The translations under genes were made by a program, and so were the position numbers. From NCBI GenBank assembly GCA_910586425.1, contig CAJUHL010000029.1:1-21431 (forward strand): a DNA stretch of 21,431 nt, in the 5' to 3' direction. The stretch is from an uncultured Bacilli bacterium (GTDB taxonomy: Bacteria; Bacillota_I; Bacilli_A; RF39; UBA660). Positions 14,750 to 21,431 of this stretch are shown here, one piece after another. Every line of letters begins with the position of its first letter. Position 1 is the stretch's first letter. Under the pieces are notes generated by a model, which was not told the origin of the DNA, made no database searches, and worked only from the letters and a program-made list of their open reading frames with translations.

Positions 14750-15022
14750 TCATATAAATGCATTGTAATATCCTGCCTTTCTATTATTCGCTAATATTAA
14801 ACATGGATATCCAATTTCATCTCCCTCTTCAAAATCTAACACAATATGCATTCCTGGATATGCATTCTCATGATTCTCTATTTCTTCTACAAGCTCAAAC
14901 ACAGATAGTTTTTTTAGATATTTTCTTTCTTCTCTGGTATAATATTTTCCGCTCTCTTTAAAGAACGTGAGGTTGACTCTTCGTTTACTCCCATCTTTTA
15001 ATTTCAGATTCTCTTTACACAT
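14750..15022 (-). CDS. Hypothetical protein (90 aa)
   Basis: A short alpha/beta protein: RRVNLTFFKESGKYYTREER, a helix KLSVFELVEEIENHENA, then YPGMHIVLDFEEGDEIGYPC and a final LILANN strand. The 'FFKESGKYYT...PGMHIVLDFEEGDEIGYPCLI' order gives the impression of a conserved phage/plasmid orphan. GAGG lies about ten bases before the ATG, within the end of the upstream gene. It sits two bases after that gene and 22 bases before the chosen start of the Cys-module gene, all in one operon. Confidence 0.72.
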   Translation of the reverse strand: MCKENLKLKDGSKRRVNLTFFKESGKYYTREERKYLKKLSVFELVEEIENHENAYPGMHIVLDFEEGDEIGYPCLILANNRKAGYYNAFI

Positions 15023-15024
15023 AT

Positions 15025-15225
15025 CTACGATTCCTCTTTCTTTTCCATCTTTTCTAGGGTTTGACTTAACTTATAATATCTACATTGTTTTTTGCTGCAT
15101 CTACAACACACATGATAAGAGCGTCTGTAGCAGCCAGATGACTGATAGGAATTATTATTTTCTCCCAAAACAGCAATCCCTAATCCAATGCAAAATATTA
15201 TGATAAATACTGTGATTAATTCCAT
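15025..15225 (-). CDS. Small membrane-anchored Cys-rich protein (66 aa)
   Basis: Residues 1-21 (MELITVFIIIFCIGLGIAVL) form one hydrophobic segment, a membrane anchor or uncleaved signal. A soluble part follows with five Cys in 16 residues: SSGCYRRSYHVCCRCSKKQC, then a basic/acidic helix (LSQTLEKMEKKEES). The Cys cluster could bind metal or form disulfides if outside the cell. No lipobox (the Cys in the TM segment is followed by Ile-Gly). It is the first gene of the operon that continues through 14750, 14062 and 13547. GGGAG lies ten bases before the ATG. Confidence 0.65.
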   Translation of the reverse strand: MELITVFIIIFCIGLGIAVLGENNNSYQSSGCYRRSYHVCCRCSKKQCRYYKLSQTLEKMEKKEES

Positions 15226-15317
15226 ATCTTATATTCTCCCTGTATCATAATATCAACTTAAATATGGAAAAAAAATATATATAATAAAAATTATTTATTT
15301 TGAAAAGAGGAGGAATT

Positions 15318-15344
15318 AAAAAGGTGCCTGAAGCACCTTTTTTT
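15318..15344 (-). terminator. Intrinsic terminator of the Rpn-type gene
   Basis: AAAAAGGTGC-CTGAA-GCACCTTTTT is a perfect 10-bp stem with T-runs on both strands, 17 bases after the Rpn-type stop. It also insulates the operon that starts at 15225. Confidence 0.88.
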
Positions 15345-15360
15345 GTTCATTCTAAATTTA

Positions 15361-16371
15361 CTATAGATCAAGCCATTCTTTTACCACCTTTACAGACACT
15401 TCGGAGGCTTCCGCAATATCTTCTAGAGAAACTCCCTTTTGATACAGTTTTCTTGCTGAACGTTTCTCTTTTTCTGCCGCTTTAGCCATCATCTTTTCTG
15501 TTACTTCCTCTGTCACTTCTCTTGTTACTTCTCTTGTCACTTCTCTTGTCACTTCTTCTGTTACTTCTTCTGTCACTTTTTTTGTTACTTTTTTTGTTAC
15601 CTCTTCTGTCACTGCCTCAGTCGTTTCATTAATTATCCGATTCCAGTAAGCCTGTTGGATATATTCTTCATCAAATAGCGCCATCATGATCAACACCACC
15701 TCCCTTTCTCTGTTTCCTAAATATTCGGTTAATACATCCTTATCTTTGCAGATACGGATTGTTTCTTGTACTGCTTCCCTGGTATAACCATGTTTTTTAA
15801 CTTGTTCTGTGTATACTTTTGAAAAGTCAACATATTGACTTATAATATCTTTACTATCTCCGCCATATAAAACTTTAACTCTTATTTCTACAGAACACTG
15901 TTTCCCATAAAAGAATTCCTCTGATAAAGAAATATATTCTGGCTGTCCAATTTTATTTCCTGTAAAAATGACATATAACTCTGCCTCTGGTATCGAAACC
16001 TTTTTGCTGCTATATAAGTCTGTTTTTGTCTGCCTAAAATAACCATGATACGTTTCCGCTAAATATAATAACATCCGGATCAGGATATTCATCGACCATG
16101 TAGACTGTGCCTCTGTAAGGATTATAATCTTATTTTTATTCCGAAAACCGACATCATTATAAATCCCATCTGTTAACACATTCCGTATCGTAACATCTGT
16201 TAGATCATCTTCTATTGTTTCGGTATCTTCTGGATGCAAGGCTTGATATAACTGTAACAGATACTTCTTATCTCTGAAAAGATCACAAAATACCGAATCT
16301 TTTGCCGTGTGTCTAGCGATATTGTCCTTTATTTCTTCAACTTTTGTTCCCTCTTGCATTTTATCTCCCAT
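15361..16371 (-). CDS. Rpn-family / PD-(D/E)XK nuclease-type transposase protein (336 aa)
   Basis: The N-terminal 200 residues have the Rpn pattern: AKDSVFCDLFRDKKYLLQLY, LHPED, then YNDVGFRNKN (catalytic D about 73) and IIILTEAQSTWSMNILIRML (E-x-Q core), followed by LYLAETYHGYF. Rpn proteins are DNA endonucleases that promote RecA-independent recombination and are common in many copies in gut clostridia. Residues about 249-290 are a VTEE/VTKK/VTRE tetrad repeat, probably a long helix or coiled coil. The C-terminus is a helix-turn-helix-like SARKLYQKGVSLEDIAEASE, then VSVKVVKEWL. The core motifs are intact, so it may be active. A good promoter lies at 16404-16432. AAGGA is seven bases before the ATG; an AGGAGG 20 bases further up is unused. 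Confidence 0.9.
   Translation of the reverse strand: MGDKMQEGTKVEEIKDNIARHTAKDSVFCDLFRDKKYLLQLYQALHPEDTETIEDDLTDVTIRNVLTDGIYNDVGFRNKNKIIILTEAQSTWSMNILIRMLLYLAETYHGYFRQTKTDLYSSKKVSIPEAELYVIFTGNKIGQPEYISLSEEFFYGKQCSVEIRVKVLYGGDSKDIISQYVDFSKVYTEQVKKHGYTREAVQETIRICKDKDVLTEYLGNREREVVLIMMALFDEEYIQQAYWNRIINETTEAVTEEVTKKVTKKVTEEVTEEVTREVTREVTREVTEEVTEKMMAKAAEKEKRSARKLYQKGVSLEDIAEASEVSVKVVKEWLDL
15501..15620 (-). repeat. Ten 12-bp tandem repeats inside the Rpn-type gene
   Basis: Units of the type TCACTTCTTCTG / TTACTTCTCTTG follow one another without gaps, coding VTEE, VTKK or VTRE. Some neighbouring units are identical, so copy number is likely to vary by slippage or unequal crossing. Confidence 0.9.
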
Positions 16372-16403
16372 ATCTAAGTCCTTTATGTGTTCCTCCTACT
16401 TAT

Positions 16404-16432
16404 AGTATACACAGATTGCATCTAAAATTCAA
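16404..16432 (-). promoter_or_regulatory. Sigma-A promoter of the Rpn-type gene
   Basis: On the minus strand TTGAAT (16427-16432), exactly 17 bases, then TATACT (16404-16409). The start would be near 16397, giving a leader of about 25 bases. The remaining part of the 16372-16712 gap (16433-16596) is AT-rich and I see nothing in it. Confidence 0.78.
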
Positions 16433-16596
16433 GTACAATTGTAAACCACCAACTCTCAAAATAAAACTTATCCCATAAATTTTACTAAATAAAGATTTTA
16501 TTCTATAACATAAAGATTTGCATTTCTAAATGTAACAAGTATAGGAGACTTATATTATTAAATGGCAATAGTAATTCGTTTAGATTAAAGAAACTA

Positions 16597-16620
16597 AAAA
16601 AGGAGCCTGTACTCCTTTTT
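16597..16620 (-). terminator. Intrinsic terminator downstream of the two-TM gene
   Basis: AAAAAGGAG-CCTGTA-CTCCTTTTT forms a 9-bp stem. On the minus strand a T-run follows. It is 93 bases after the stop of the gene at 16713-17270. Confidence 0.8.
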
Positions 16621-16712
16621 ATCATGAAAACATAATTCCAAATCTTTTACTCTAGTCCTTGGTCCCTATATTACTATCATCTATCACATTACCAGGTATG
16701 TAGCACACTATA

Positions 16713-17270
16713 TCAATCCAAAAGATATTTTGCGGATATCGTTATTTTCTTTTGCCTTACGTCCAATTCCATCTCGTTCTTATCAAATGTAGGAGAGTAC
16801 TTAATATTTAAACTATTAAATATTATTCCTTTTAACGTCCCATCATCCCTTTCAAAATAAAAAACAAGATCGTTTTCTTCTTTCCTAACCATTTTAACCC
16901 GGACCTGTAAAAATAGCATTACCGCTGCTTTATATTCTTTAAGTAATTTACTATAGTTTCTTTTCTGTTCCGTAAACCATTCATTACATTGAAGACCTAT
17001 CGGCAATATTCCTATAAATGCAATGGTGCGAAACAACCATCCTTTATTCATTAAACTCAGAATAATTACAATAGCAGGAATAATTATGCTTGAAATTGAA
17101 CAGAGAAAAGCTCCTATAATCTTTCTGTTGTAGGAAGCTTCCACCTCACTCATATATATTTCATTACTCACTTTAACATCAACAAAACCATCTGTATCGC
17201 ATCCATAATTATAGTTCGTTTCTACCTTTTCTTCATTTCCTCCAAATATATCTAAAATTGAATAATTCAT
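16713..17270 (-). CDS. Membrane protein with two TM segments (185 aa)
   Basis: A polar N-terminal 45 residues (MNYSILDIFGGNEEKVETNY) are followed by two TM helices, about 50-74 (IIGAFLCSISSIIIPAIVII) and 80-95 (LFRTIAFIGILPIGL). They are separated by a short NKGW turn, so both ends of the protein probably face the cytoplasm. A 90-residue soluble tail has a helix (NYSKLLKEYKAAVMLFLQVR) and a small sheet (DLVFYFERDDGTLKGIIFNS). No family recognised. It follows the 89-aa gene by 33 bases and is co-transcribed with it. Confidence 0.72.
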   Translation of the reverse strand: MNYSILDIFGGNEEKVETNYNYGCDTDGFVDVKVSNEIYMSEVEASYNRKIIGAFLCSISSIIIPAIVIILSLMNKGWLFRTIAFIGILPIGLQCNEWFTEQKRNYSKLLKEYKAAVMLFLQVRVKMVRKEENDLVFYFERDDGTLKGIIFNSLNIKYSPTFDKNEMELDVRQKKITISAKYLLD

Positions 17271-17303
17271 AGCCTACCTTTCTTTAACCAATGATTTGTT
17301 AAG

Positions 17304-17573
17304 TCACGATTCGTCAGATAATGAAATCTCTATTGTCCCATACCAGGCGCCTCCACATACCTCAAAAATTCTTCCTTTGTAATGCATTAGACTCCACCAG
17401 TCACATTGCCATCCATTAAAATCTGTAACTTCGTCAATATCATAAAGTTCATAGAATTCACTAGATACTATGTTACTTACACCAATACTCTCATCGCTTC
17501 CTGTATTCACTATCTCATCCAGTTTTTTATCTAACTGCTCTTTTGCATTCTTATCTTTCCAATTTAGTTTCAA
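17304..17573 (-). CDS. Hypothetical acidic protein with TTG start (89 aa)
   Basis: The start is a TTG with AAAGGAG exactly seven bases upstream, a strong site; no ATG is available nearby. The protein is MKLNWKDKNAKEQLDKKLDE, then a Ser/Val segment, and an aromatic core FNGWQCDWWSLMHYKGRIFE with VCGGAWYGTIEISL. It is beta-rich and Trp-rich (WQCDWW, AWYG), perhaps a small binding protein of immunity- or anti-defence-protein size. That is a guess from size and composition only. It belongs to the 17899-16713 transcription unit. Confidence 0.68.
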   Translation of the reverse strand: MKLNWKDKNAKEQLDKKLDEIVNTGSDESIGVSNIVSSEFYELYDIDEVTDFNGWQCDWWSLMHYKGRIFEVCGGAWYGTIEISLSDES

Positions 17574-17674
17574 TTTTTTTCTCCTTTATAATTGTTTTTT
17601 TTGCAATTTTTTTAACATCGAGTTTGCTTCTTTCTTAGTTCTCATTTACCCGCTCATTTTCTGTCTCCTCCATT

Positions 17675-17899
17675 TTATCTAAGAATATTTTTGCAATGGA
17701 CATATAGTTTCTCAATTGTATCGAATTCCATATGCATCAGAGGGTTCTCAAAGAAATCCGCTTCCACATTCTCATAGCTCATCATAGGAATATCAACGTC
17801 ATCTGATTCCATTTCATTCGTAAAATCAAAAATATGATCATATTCCCTCTTGATCTGTTCTCCATTTTCATTATCATACCTGATTATCAGATCTTTCAT
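17675..17899 (-). CDS. Small acidic hypothetical protein (74 aa)
   Basis: AAGGAGG lies nine bases before the ATG. The protein is MKDLIIRYDNENGEQIKREY, then DHIFDFTNEMESDDVDIPMM and SYENVEADFFENPLMHMEFD, ending in a HCKNILR helix. Highly acidic with Met/Phe-rich segments. No family recognised; acidic proteins of this size in accessory regions are sometimes inhibitors or DNA mimics, but nothing proves it here. First gene of a unit of three. The 17574-17674 gap after it holds only a 19-codon basic frame without a good ribosome site. Confidence 0.65.
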   Translation of the reverse strand: MKDLIIRYDNENGEQIKREYDHIFDFTNEMESDDVDIPMMSYENVEADFFENPLMHMEFDTIEKLYVHCKNILR

Positions 17900-18079
17900 G
17901 TAAGCTGTCCTCCTTAAAATTTAATATTGTTCTCCATCTTTGTAGGCTCCATCTTATAATGTTATTTTTTCCTTCTAATTAATCAAAGATTAAAAGTTCA
18001 CCCTTTTTTAATTTTAGATGTGAATTATTTAATTTAAGCCCACAATTCTTCCATACTAAAAATAAACGAAAGGCGTAGT

Positions 18080-18733
18080 ATGAATATTATAAAAAAAATA
18101 TCTATCACAGGTGCAGTCTTAATGTCTGTTCTTTCTTTATGTGCATGCGGTAATCAAACAAAGTTAGCAGAAGAATTACATAATATTTCCATGAAAGAAC
18201 AATGGGAAACCATGAATGAAGAAAAAACCTTTTATACAATTTTCACACAAGACGAAAAGGAATATGAATACCTTGTAGAACCAGGCGATGAGGGAAATGC
18301 ATACTTTAAGCTTACTGATTTTAAAACCGGAAAAGTAACTGAACATTATTTTGTTGATTGTCATAATATTGAATATGACCGCAATACAGATACCGCATCA
18401 TTTATATCAAAGTTTAATTTTTCCACAGATTATCTTCCAATTTCCTATCTTCCAAAAGGATTAAATGATACTATCGATTTTATTCGTTATGGTTCTGAAA
18501 AAAAACTCGAAAGAAAATCCATTTCTACAGGATATCAACTAAATTATGATTTTTCTATGGCATTTACGGATTATTCTGCAGAAATTAAAACTGACAAAGA
18601 CTATACTATACAATCTGGTACGTTAAAATGTGGAGACTCTATTTATGAAATTTCTTCTTTTCAATATTCTTATGATAAAGTTGAGATCCCGGAGGCTGTT
18701 CTTGCCGTCTATAGAAACTTACAAAATAATTAA
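18080..18733 (+). CDS. Lipoprotein of unknown function (217 aa)
   Basis: An N-terminal lipoprotein signal is clear: Lys after MNII (MNIIKKISITGAVLMSVLSL), a hydrophobic core and a lipobox ending CAC, with cleavage before Cys21 or Cys23. The mature protein would be fixed to the outer face of the membrane by lipid. It is beta-rich (EYEYLVEPGDEGNAYFKLTD, YQLNYDFSMAFTDYSAEIKT) with no enzymatic motif. AAAGG lies six bases before the ATG. It stands alone with its own terminator, divergent from the gene at 17899. The gap 17900-18079 has no promoter I can defend. Confidence 0.8.
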   Translation: MNIIKKISITGAVLMSVLSLCACGNQTKLAEELHNISMKEQWETMNEEKTFYTIFTQDEKEYEYLVEPGDEGNAYFKLTDFKTGKVTEHYFVDCHNIEYDRNTDTASFISKFNFSTDYLPISYLPKGLNDTIDFIRYGSEKKLERKSISTGYQLNYDFSMAFTDYSAEIKTDKDYTIQSGTLKCGDSIYEISSFQYSYDKVEIPEAVLAVYRNLQNN

Positions 18734-18786
18734 TGGAAGACTTTATACTTGCAAACTCAAGTAAAAAATCCTATTGTTCCAATTTT

Positions 18787-18812
18787 AAAAGAGAGCTCAT
18801 ACTCTCTTTTTT
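18787..18812 (+). terminator. Intrinsic terminator of the lipoprotein gene
   Basis: AAAAGAGAG (18787-18795) pairs with CTCTCTTTT (18802-18810), followed by TTA. It lies about 55 bases after the stop. Confidence 0.8.
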
Positions 18813-18872
18813 ATTTTATCAATATTTTTATCATTATATAAATATCAAATGAAAAAAAGAGGAGGATTCATA

Positions 18873-19490
18873 ATGAAAGTATCAATGATCTTGAACTATG
18901 CACTTAGAAAGGAGATGTGGCTATTAGACGCCGGTGACCGATATAAGAGCGATCTTGGTTCTATCAAGCAAGGCATCCTGAAGGTCATGGAGGAATACAT
19001 AAAAACAGAAAACGGTAAGAAATATTTCGAAGCTAACAATAAGAAGATATTCCTATGTCACTTTGTGGATATCATCAACGATATCCCGGATGAGATCTTG
19101 GATAGGTACGAGATTCACCCAAGTTCTGGTTCAAAAGCAGATTTCGTTATAGCCTTTTCAGCGACTGATGTGTTGATTGACATCCCTACCTGTGCTGTTT
19201 TTGGTAAATATGATGAAGAATATCCATTATCAAAATATCAGATAGACCGGCTTTTAAAATCTGTAAATCTATATGATGACATTTATCTCTTCCGACCACT
19301 ACTATCGGAAAATGGAAATCTTGTTGGTATTGGTTTTGTTTCTGACGAAGTCTTAGATGATGCAGGGTTTTCCTTACAGGAATTTTTAAAGGCAGCAGCA
19401 AAGACGGTTTCAGCGACATCTGAAGTCCAAGATAACGAAATTCACGAAAATCAAGGTCATTTTTATAAGCTGATTGATCTGCGGTTTTAA
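18873..19490 (+). CDS. Hypothetical protein (205 aa)
   Basis: I start at the ATG at 18873 (MKVSMILNYALRKEMWLLDA). AGAGGAGG lies seven bases upstream; the in-frame ATG at 18849 would include that site. The protein looks globular and alpha/beta: a helical N-terminal half, then DFVIAFSATDVLIDIPTCAV and LYDDIYLFRPLLSENGNLVG, a helix (SLQEFLKAAAKTVSAT) and an acidic tail. No signal peptide. Not recognised. First gene of a two-gene plus-strand unit, 42 bases before the next. Confidence 0.72.
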   Translation: MKVSMILNYALRKEMWLLDAGDRYKSDLGSIKQGILKVMEEYIKTENGKKYFEANNKKIFLCHFVDIINDIPDEILDRYEIHPSSGSKADFVIAFSATDVLIDIPTCAVFGKYDEEYPLSKYQIDRLLKSVNLYDDIYLFRPLLSENGNLVGIGFVSDEVLDDAGFSLQEFLKAAAKTVSATSEVQDNEIHENQGHFYKLIDLRF

Positions 19491-19532
19491 CAATACATAT
19501 CACAAAAAGAATAAATAGTTAGGAGGATCTAG

Positions 19533-19997
19533 ATGCGAACCGTATATACTCATGATGTGAAATGGAGAATCTATCTTTTAGACGGTAGTGTTATTAAGAA
19601 GAATCCATTTCGTAACAGTTACAGTAGACTTGTTTATAAGTATGGAGAAAAGCCAGAAAATAAGATTGAGGAACACTGTGTTAAAAAATTAGATAATAAA
19701 GACGAACAGTCACGAATTTTTGAAGAACTTATACGAACCATGCAGTTTGAAAAAGAGTATCATGGTCATCGTACTTTATTTAAAAAGCGTCTGTTTCTGG
19801 AAAGTGACTGGTTTGGCAAAAAAATATTCATGGATCAACTCATAGGATGGGAAATCAGGGATATTTATCAAACTGTAGAAAATCCAGATTTATTTCTTTT
19901 ACAAAGGGATCTTCGTTTTAAGGAATATTCTCAATTGATTTTTGATCGGGAACAAGAATTGCGATCTATTCTAAATCTAAAAGAAAAGCAGGCATAG
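19533..19997 (+). CDS. Hypothetical basic protein (154 aa)
   Basis: AGGAGG lies six bases before the ATG. The protein is basic and charged: MRTVYTHDVKWRIYLLDGSV, then a helix with EQSRIFEELIRTMQFEKEYH, HGHRTLFKKRLFLESDW, and a C-terminal EYSQLIFDREQELRSILNLK helix. No known family. Its last codons (KQA-stop) are part of the terminator hairpin. It ends with TAG, so amber is an ordinary stop in this genome. Confidence 0.72.
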   Translation: MRTVYTHDVKWRIYLLDGSVIKKNPFRNSYSRLVYKYGEKPENKIEEHCVKKLDNKDEQSRIFEELIRTMQFEKEYHGHRTLFKKRLFLESDWFGKKIFMDQLIGWEIRDIYQTVENPDLFLLQRDLRFKEYSQLIFDREQELRSILNLKEKQA

Positions 19998-20008
19998 CCT
20001 GCTTTTTT
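19984..20008. terminator. Bidirectional terminator between convergent genes
   Basis: AAAAGCAGGC (19984-19993) pairs with GCCTGCTTTT (19997-20006) around ATA, with T-runs on both strands. It overlaps the 3' end of the plus-strand gene and lies just past the stop of the minus-strand gene ending at 20013. Confidence 0.85.
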
Positions 20009-20012
20009 CTAC

Positions 20013-20513
20013 TCAACAATCTTTGATGATAACCACTTCACCAAACCTGTCGTAGACTTCCTGCATAGTGACGTAACGAATCGGCTTAATTGTTCCATCA
20101 GGATTTTTCATAACCTGATAAAAGAATTCATCATCACAATCATTATCATCGATCCAGCCTCCGAACTCTGCTACAATCTGCTTCATCAGGTCAATATTTT
20201 CCTTACAGCTACACATAGAAAGATCTGTTGTTTCTGTTTCAGCTATTTCCTTTAGGCCTTTTTCAACCCAATAATTATAGTCATCAGGGTGGAGAAAATG
20301 ACGATTTTCTCCTGCCTTGCTGTTATAATAATAATATAAGTTTCCACAATCAAAAAACATATATCCGCATTCCATATACCAACTTTTATCTTTCCGATCA
20401 GACAGACTACCTACCTTCGAAATTGCCTTGGCATCTACCTTCTGTTTTAAGAAATTTAAGATTTCCTCTGCCTTCACATGACCTCTTAATTTTACCTTTA
20501 CCGATGCTGACAT
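20013..20513 (-). CDS. Conserved hypothetical protein of phage/plasmid type (166 aa)
   Basis: It begins MSASVKVKLRGHVKAEEILN with a beta strand and a helix, then a Tyr-rich sheet (CGYMFFDCGNLYYYYNS), a helix (YNYWVEKGLKEIAETETTDL) and MKQIVAEFGGWIDDNDCDDE. It closes with NPDGTIKPIRYVTMQEVYDR and FGEVVII. The 'IVAEFGGWIDDNDCDDE...NPDGTIKPIRYVTM' section recalls a family of orphan proteins in Firmicutes phages and plasmids, for which I know no function. GGAGA lies seven bases before the ATG. It follows the disrupted small gene by 21 bases. Confidence 0.75.
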   Translation of the reverse strand: MSASVKVKLRGHVKAEEILNFLKQKVDAKAISKVGSLSDRKDKSWYMECGYMFFDCGNLYYYYNSKAGENRHFLHPDDYNYWVEKGLKEIAETETTDLSMCSCKENIDLMKQIVAEFGGWIDDNDCDDEFFYQVMKNPDGTIKPIRYVTMQEVYDRFGEVVIIKDC

Positions 20514-20534
20514 TGTGATTCTCCTTTCTATCGT

Positions 20535-20801
20535 CTAATTACAAATTTTTTCTCGATTTTCCATCTTATTTTCCAGCCATTCGCTTGCATCTTTCTTTTT
20601 TGTGAAAATGTACTTCCTGTTTAAATATTTCAGACTGCACTCATAAGGAATGGTGAATCTGGTCTATTCTAAATTCCCGTGGGCGGTAATATTATCCGCA
20701 AATACTTTTAAACAGTCTACGGTAAATCTTCTTACCTTTTTTCTCTCCAAATCCACAAAGTAAAGGGTGTCTCCTATGTTGCATCCAAAGTCTACATTCA
20801 T
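20535..20801 (-). pseudogene. Small gene interrupted by an in-frame TAG
   Basis: GGAG lies eight bases before the ATG at 20801. The frame gives MNVDFGCNIGDTLYFVDLER, KKVRRFTVDCLKVFADNITA, HGNLE, then TAG (20664-20666). It continues in the same frame TRFTIPYECSLKYLNRKYIF and TKKKDASEWLENKMENREKI before the next stop at 20535: 88 codons in all. The parts fit one known plan of small phage/plasmid proteins, with 'GDTLYFVD...' at the front and '(K)xIFxTKxxAxxxLE' at the end. One change from CAG would make the stop. TAG is an ordinary stop elsewhere in the window, so a nonsense mutation is more likely than recoding. If only the first part is real, it is a 45-aa protein. Confidence 0.6.
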
Positions 20802-20862
20802 GCTTATCACTCCATTCATCTTTAATTTTAATAATAGTATGCATTTAATCCATGTAAAATAA

Positions 20863-20884
20863 AAAGAGCCCTATGGCTCTCTTT
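20863..20884 (-). terminator. Intrinsic terminator of the right-edge operon
   Basis: AGAGCC-CTAT-GGCTCT (20865-20880), with A and T runs on both sides; on the minus strand TTTTTATTTT follows. Confidence 0.8.
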
Positions 20885-20885
20885 A

Positions 20886-20948
20886 CTATTCATCATATAA
20901 TAATTCCTGCCAGACTAATATAACTTTCTCATATCCGCTATCATCCAT
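20886..20948 (-). CDS. Possible 20-aa coupled peptide
   Basis: ATGGATGA overlap: this ATG lies inside the stop of the previous gene. The peptide MDDSGYEKVILVWQELLYDE ends at the foot of the terminator. The overlap suggests translational coupling, but the length is too short to be sure. Confidence 0.3.
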   Translation of the reverse strand: MDDSGYEKVILVWQELLYDE

Positions 20949-21231
20949 ACATTATAGCTCTCTCTTTCCAGGTGATCGTTCCATAATCTTTTTCATATTC
21001 GGCAATAGCCAGAGCTATGGCCCTTTTTTCGTCATACATATAGCCTGGGATTTTTTGACCGTTCCTCTCATAGATAACACTTCCATCTTCGTTCTGCATT
21101 GCGTAGATAACCCTACTCTCCTCAGAAACCATGATATCCACAAATCTTCCATCTTCTATTTCAACTGTATAAAACACTCTTTTTAAATTGGAATTCGGAT
21201 AACTGTCATCATATTTTCCTATGATTTCCAA
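20941..21231 (-). CDS. Hypothetical protein, probable TTG start (96 aa)
   Basis: AGGAGG lies five bases before TTG at 21231, giving MEIIGKYDDSYPNSNLKRVF. A longer in-frame ATG at 21285 would read through the ribosome site and the end of the upstream gene, so TTG is preferred. A beta-rich first part (VFYTVEIEDGRFVDIMVSEE, SRVIYAMQNEDGSVIYERNG) is followed by a C-terminal helix (DEKRAIALAIAEYEKDYG). No family recognised. The upstream gene's stop lies just before the AGGAGG, so translation is coupled. Confidence 0.65.
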   Translation of the reverse strand: MEIIGKYDDSYPNSNLKRVFYTVEIEDGRFVDIMVSEESRVIYAMQNEDGSVIYERNGQKIPGYMYDEKRAIALAIAEYEKDYGTITWKERAIMYG

Positions 21232-21242
21232 ACCATACCTCC

Positions 21243-21431
21243 TTATATGATGTCTTCTTTCAAACACTGCTTTCCAGTATGCCATGGAAGATTTTCTCTG
21301 AGTTTCTGGCTCCTATCATCCTGAAATTCATCTGTGAAATATTCACTTGTATCGATCTCTATCAGACCATCGCCTCGCATCTGCAGCCTGGCAAGAAAAT
21401 TCACAATCCGGTAAAACATCTGATACTCATA
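21243..21431 (-). CDS. 3' part of a hypothetical gene (runs off the right edge)
   Basis: An open frame enters at the right edge: YEYQMFYRIVNFLARLQMRG, then DGLIEIDTSEYFTDEFQDD, a charged helix and a final GKQCLKEDII. It stops at TAA (21243-21245), immediately before the AGGAGG of the next gene. At least 62 residues; the start is outside the window. No family recognised. Confidence 0.55.
   Translation of the reverse strand, partial: YEYQMFYRIVNFLARLQMRGDGLIEIDTSEYFTDEFQDDRSQKLRENLPWHTGKQCLKEDII

Noticed and set aside
17574..17674. A 19-codon basic frame between two small genes
   Set aside because: Too short, no well-placed ribosome site, and Lys-rich simply because the DNA is A-rich.
20535..20801. 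TAG recoding as a genetic-code change
   Set aside because: TAG ends other good genes in the window (for example at 19995-19997 and 15025-15027), so amber is a normal stop here.

Overview
The window is a low-GC, gene-dense stretch of a Gram-positive genome. Ribosome binding sites are strong (AGGAGG or GGAGG), TTG and GTG starts occur, and intrinsic terminators are compact hairpins with T-runs. Several features point to a gut clostridium, most likely Lachnospiraceae: a TnpB-like protein start at the left edge, an Rpn/PD-(D/E)XK transposase-type protein with a long VTEE-type repeat, a Gram-positive lipoprotein, and many short orphan proteins of the kind carried on phages, plasmids and integrative elements of that group. 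This assignment is inference from style and recalled families. No rRNA, tRNA, CRISPR array, integrase or phage structural gene was seen.

Layout. 1-1508 (minus): the 5' end of a TnpB-like gene, then a three-gene operon headed by a HAD-family protein. 1509-2002: about 490 non-coding bases rich in complementary segments, the best candidate here for an uncharacterised structured RNA, followed by a small plus-strand gene. 2391-3294 (minus): a GNAT acetyltransferase and an orphan. 3576-5456 (plus): a PD-(D/E)XK-like protein and a ParB-type (DGQHR) protein, each with its own terminator. 5799-7914 (minus): an adenylosuccinate synthetase gene (purA) broken by one missing base, an all-helical orphan, and a small membrane protein with an in-frame TAA. 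8055-9103 (minus): a five-gene operon of small proteins. 9282-11870 (minus): AT-rich orphans, including a protein with a C-terminal J-domain. 12142-15225 (minus): a run of small proteins, three of which carry CxxC-type metal-binding modules. 15361-16371 (minus): the Rpn-type protein. 16713-17899 (minus): a two-TM protein and two small orphans. 18080-19997 (plus): a lipoprotein and a two-gene operon. 20013-21431 (minus): orphans, including a small gene with an in-frame TAG.

As a whole it reads as an accessory region (resident mobile element, megaplasmid segment or decayed prophage-like island). Its genes are arranged as many short independent transcription units rather than as one pathway. At least three genes are interrupted (one frameshift, two in-frame stops), and a fourth has had its C-terminus rewritten by a 23-bp tandem duplication, so the region appears to be decaying, or else the assembly has consensus errors. 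No complete, recognisable defence or metabolic system is present. The most unusual items are the 1621-1913 RNA candidate, the recurring Cys modules, the J-domain protein, and the nuclease-fold plus ParB pair.
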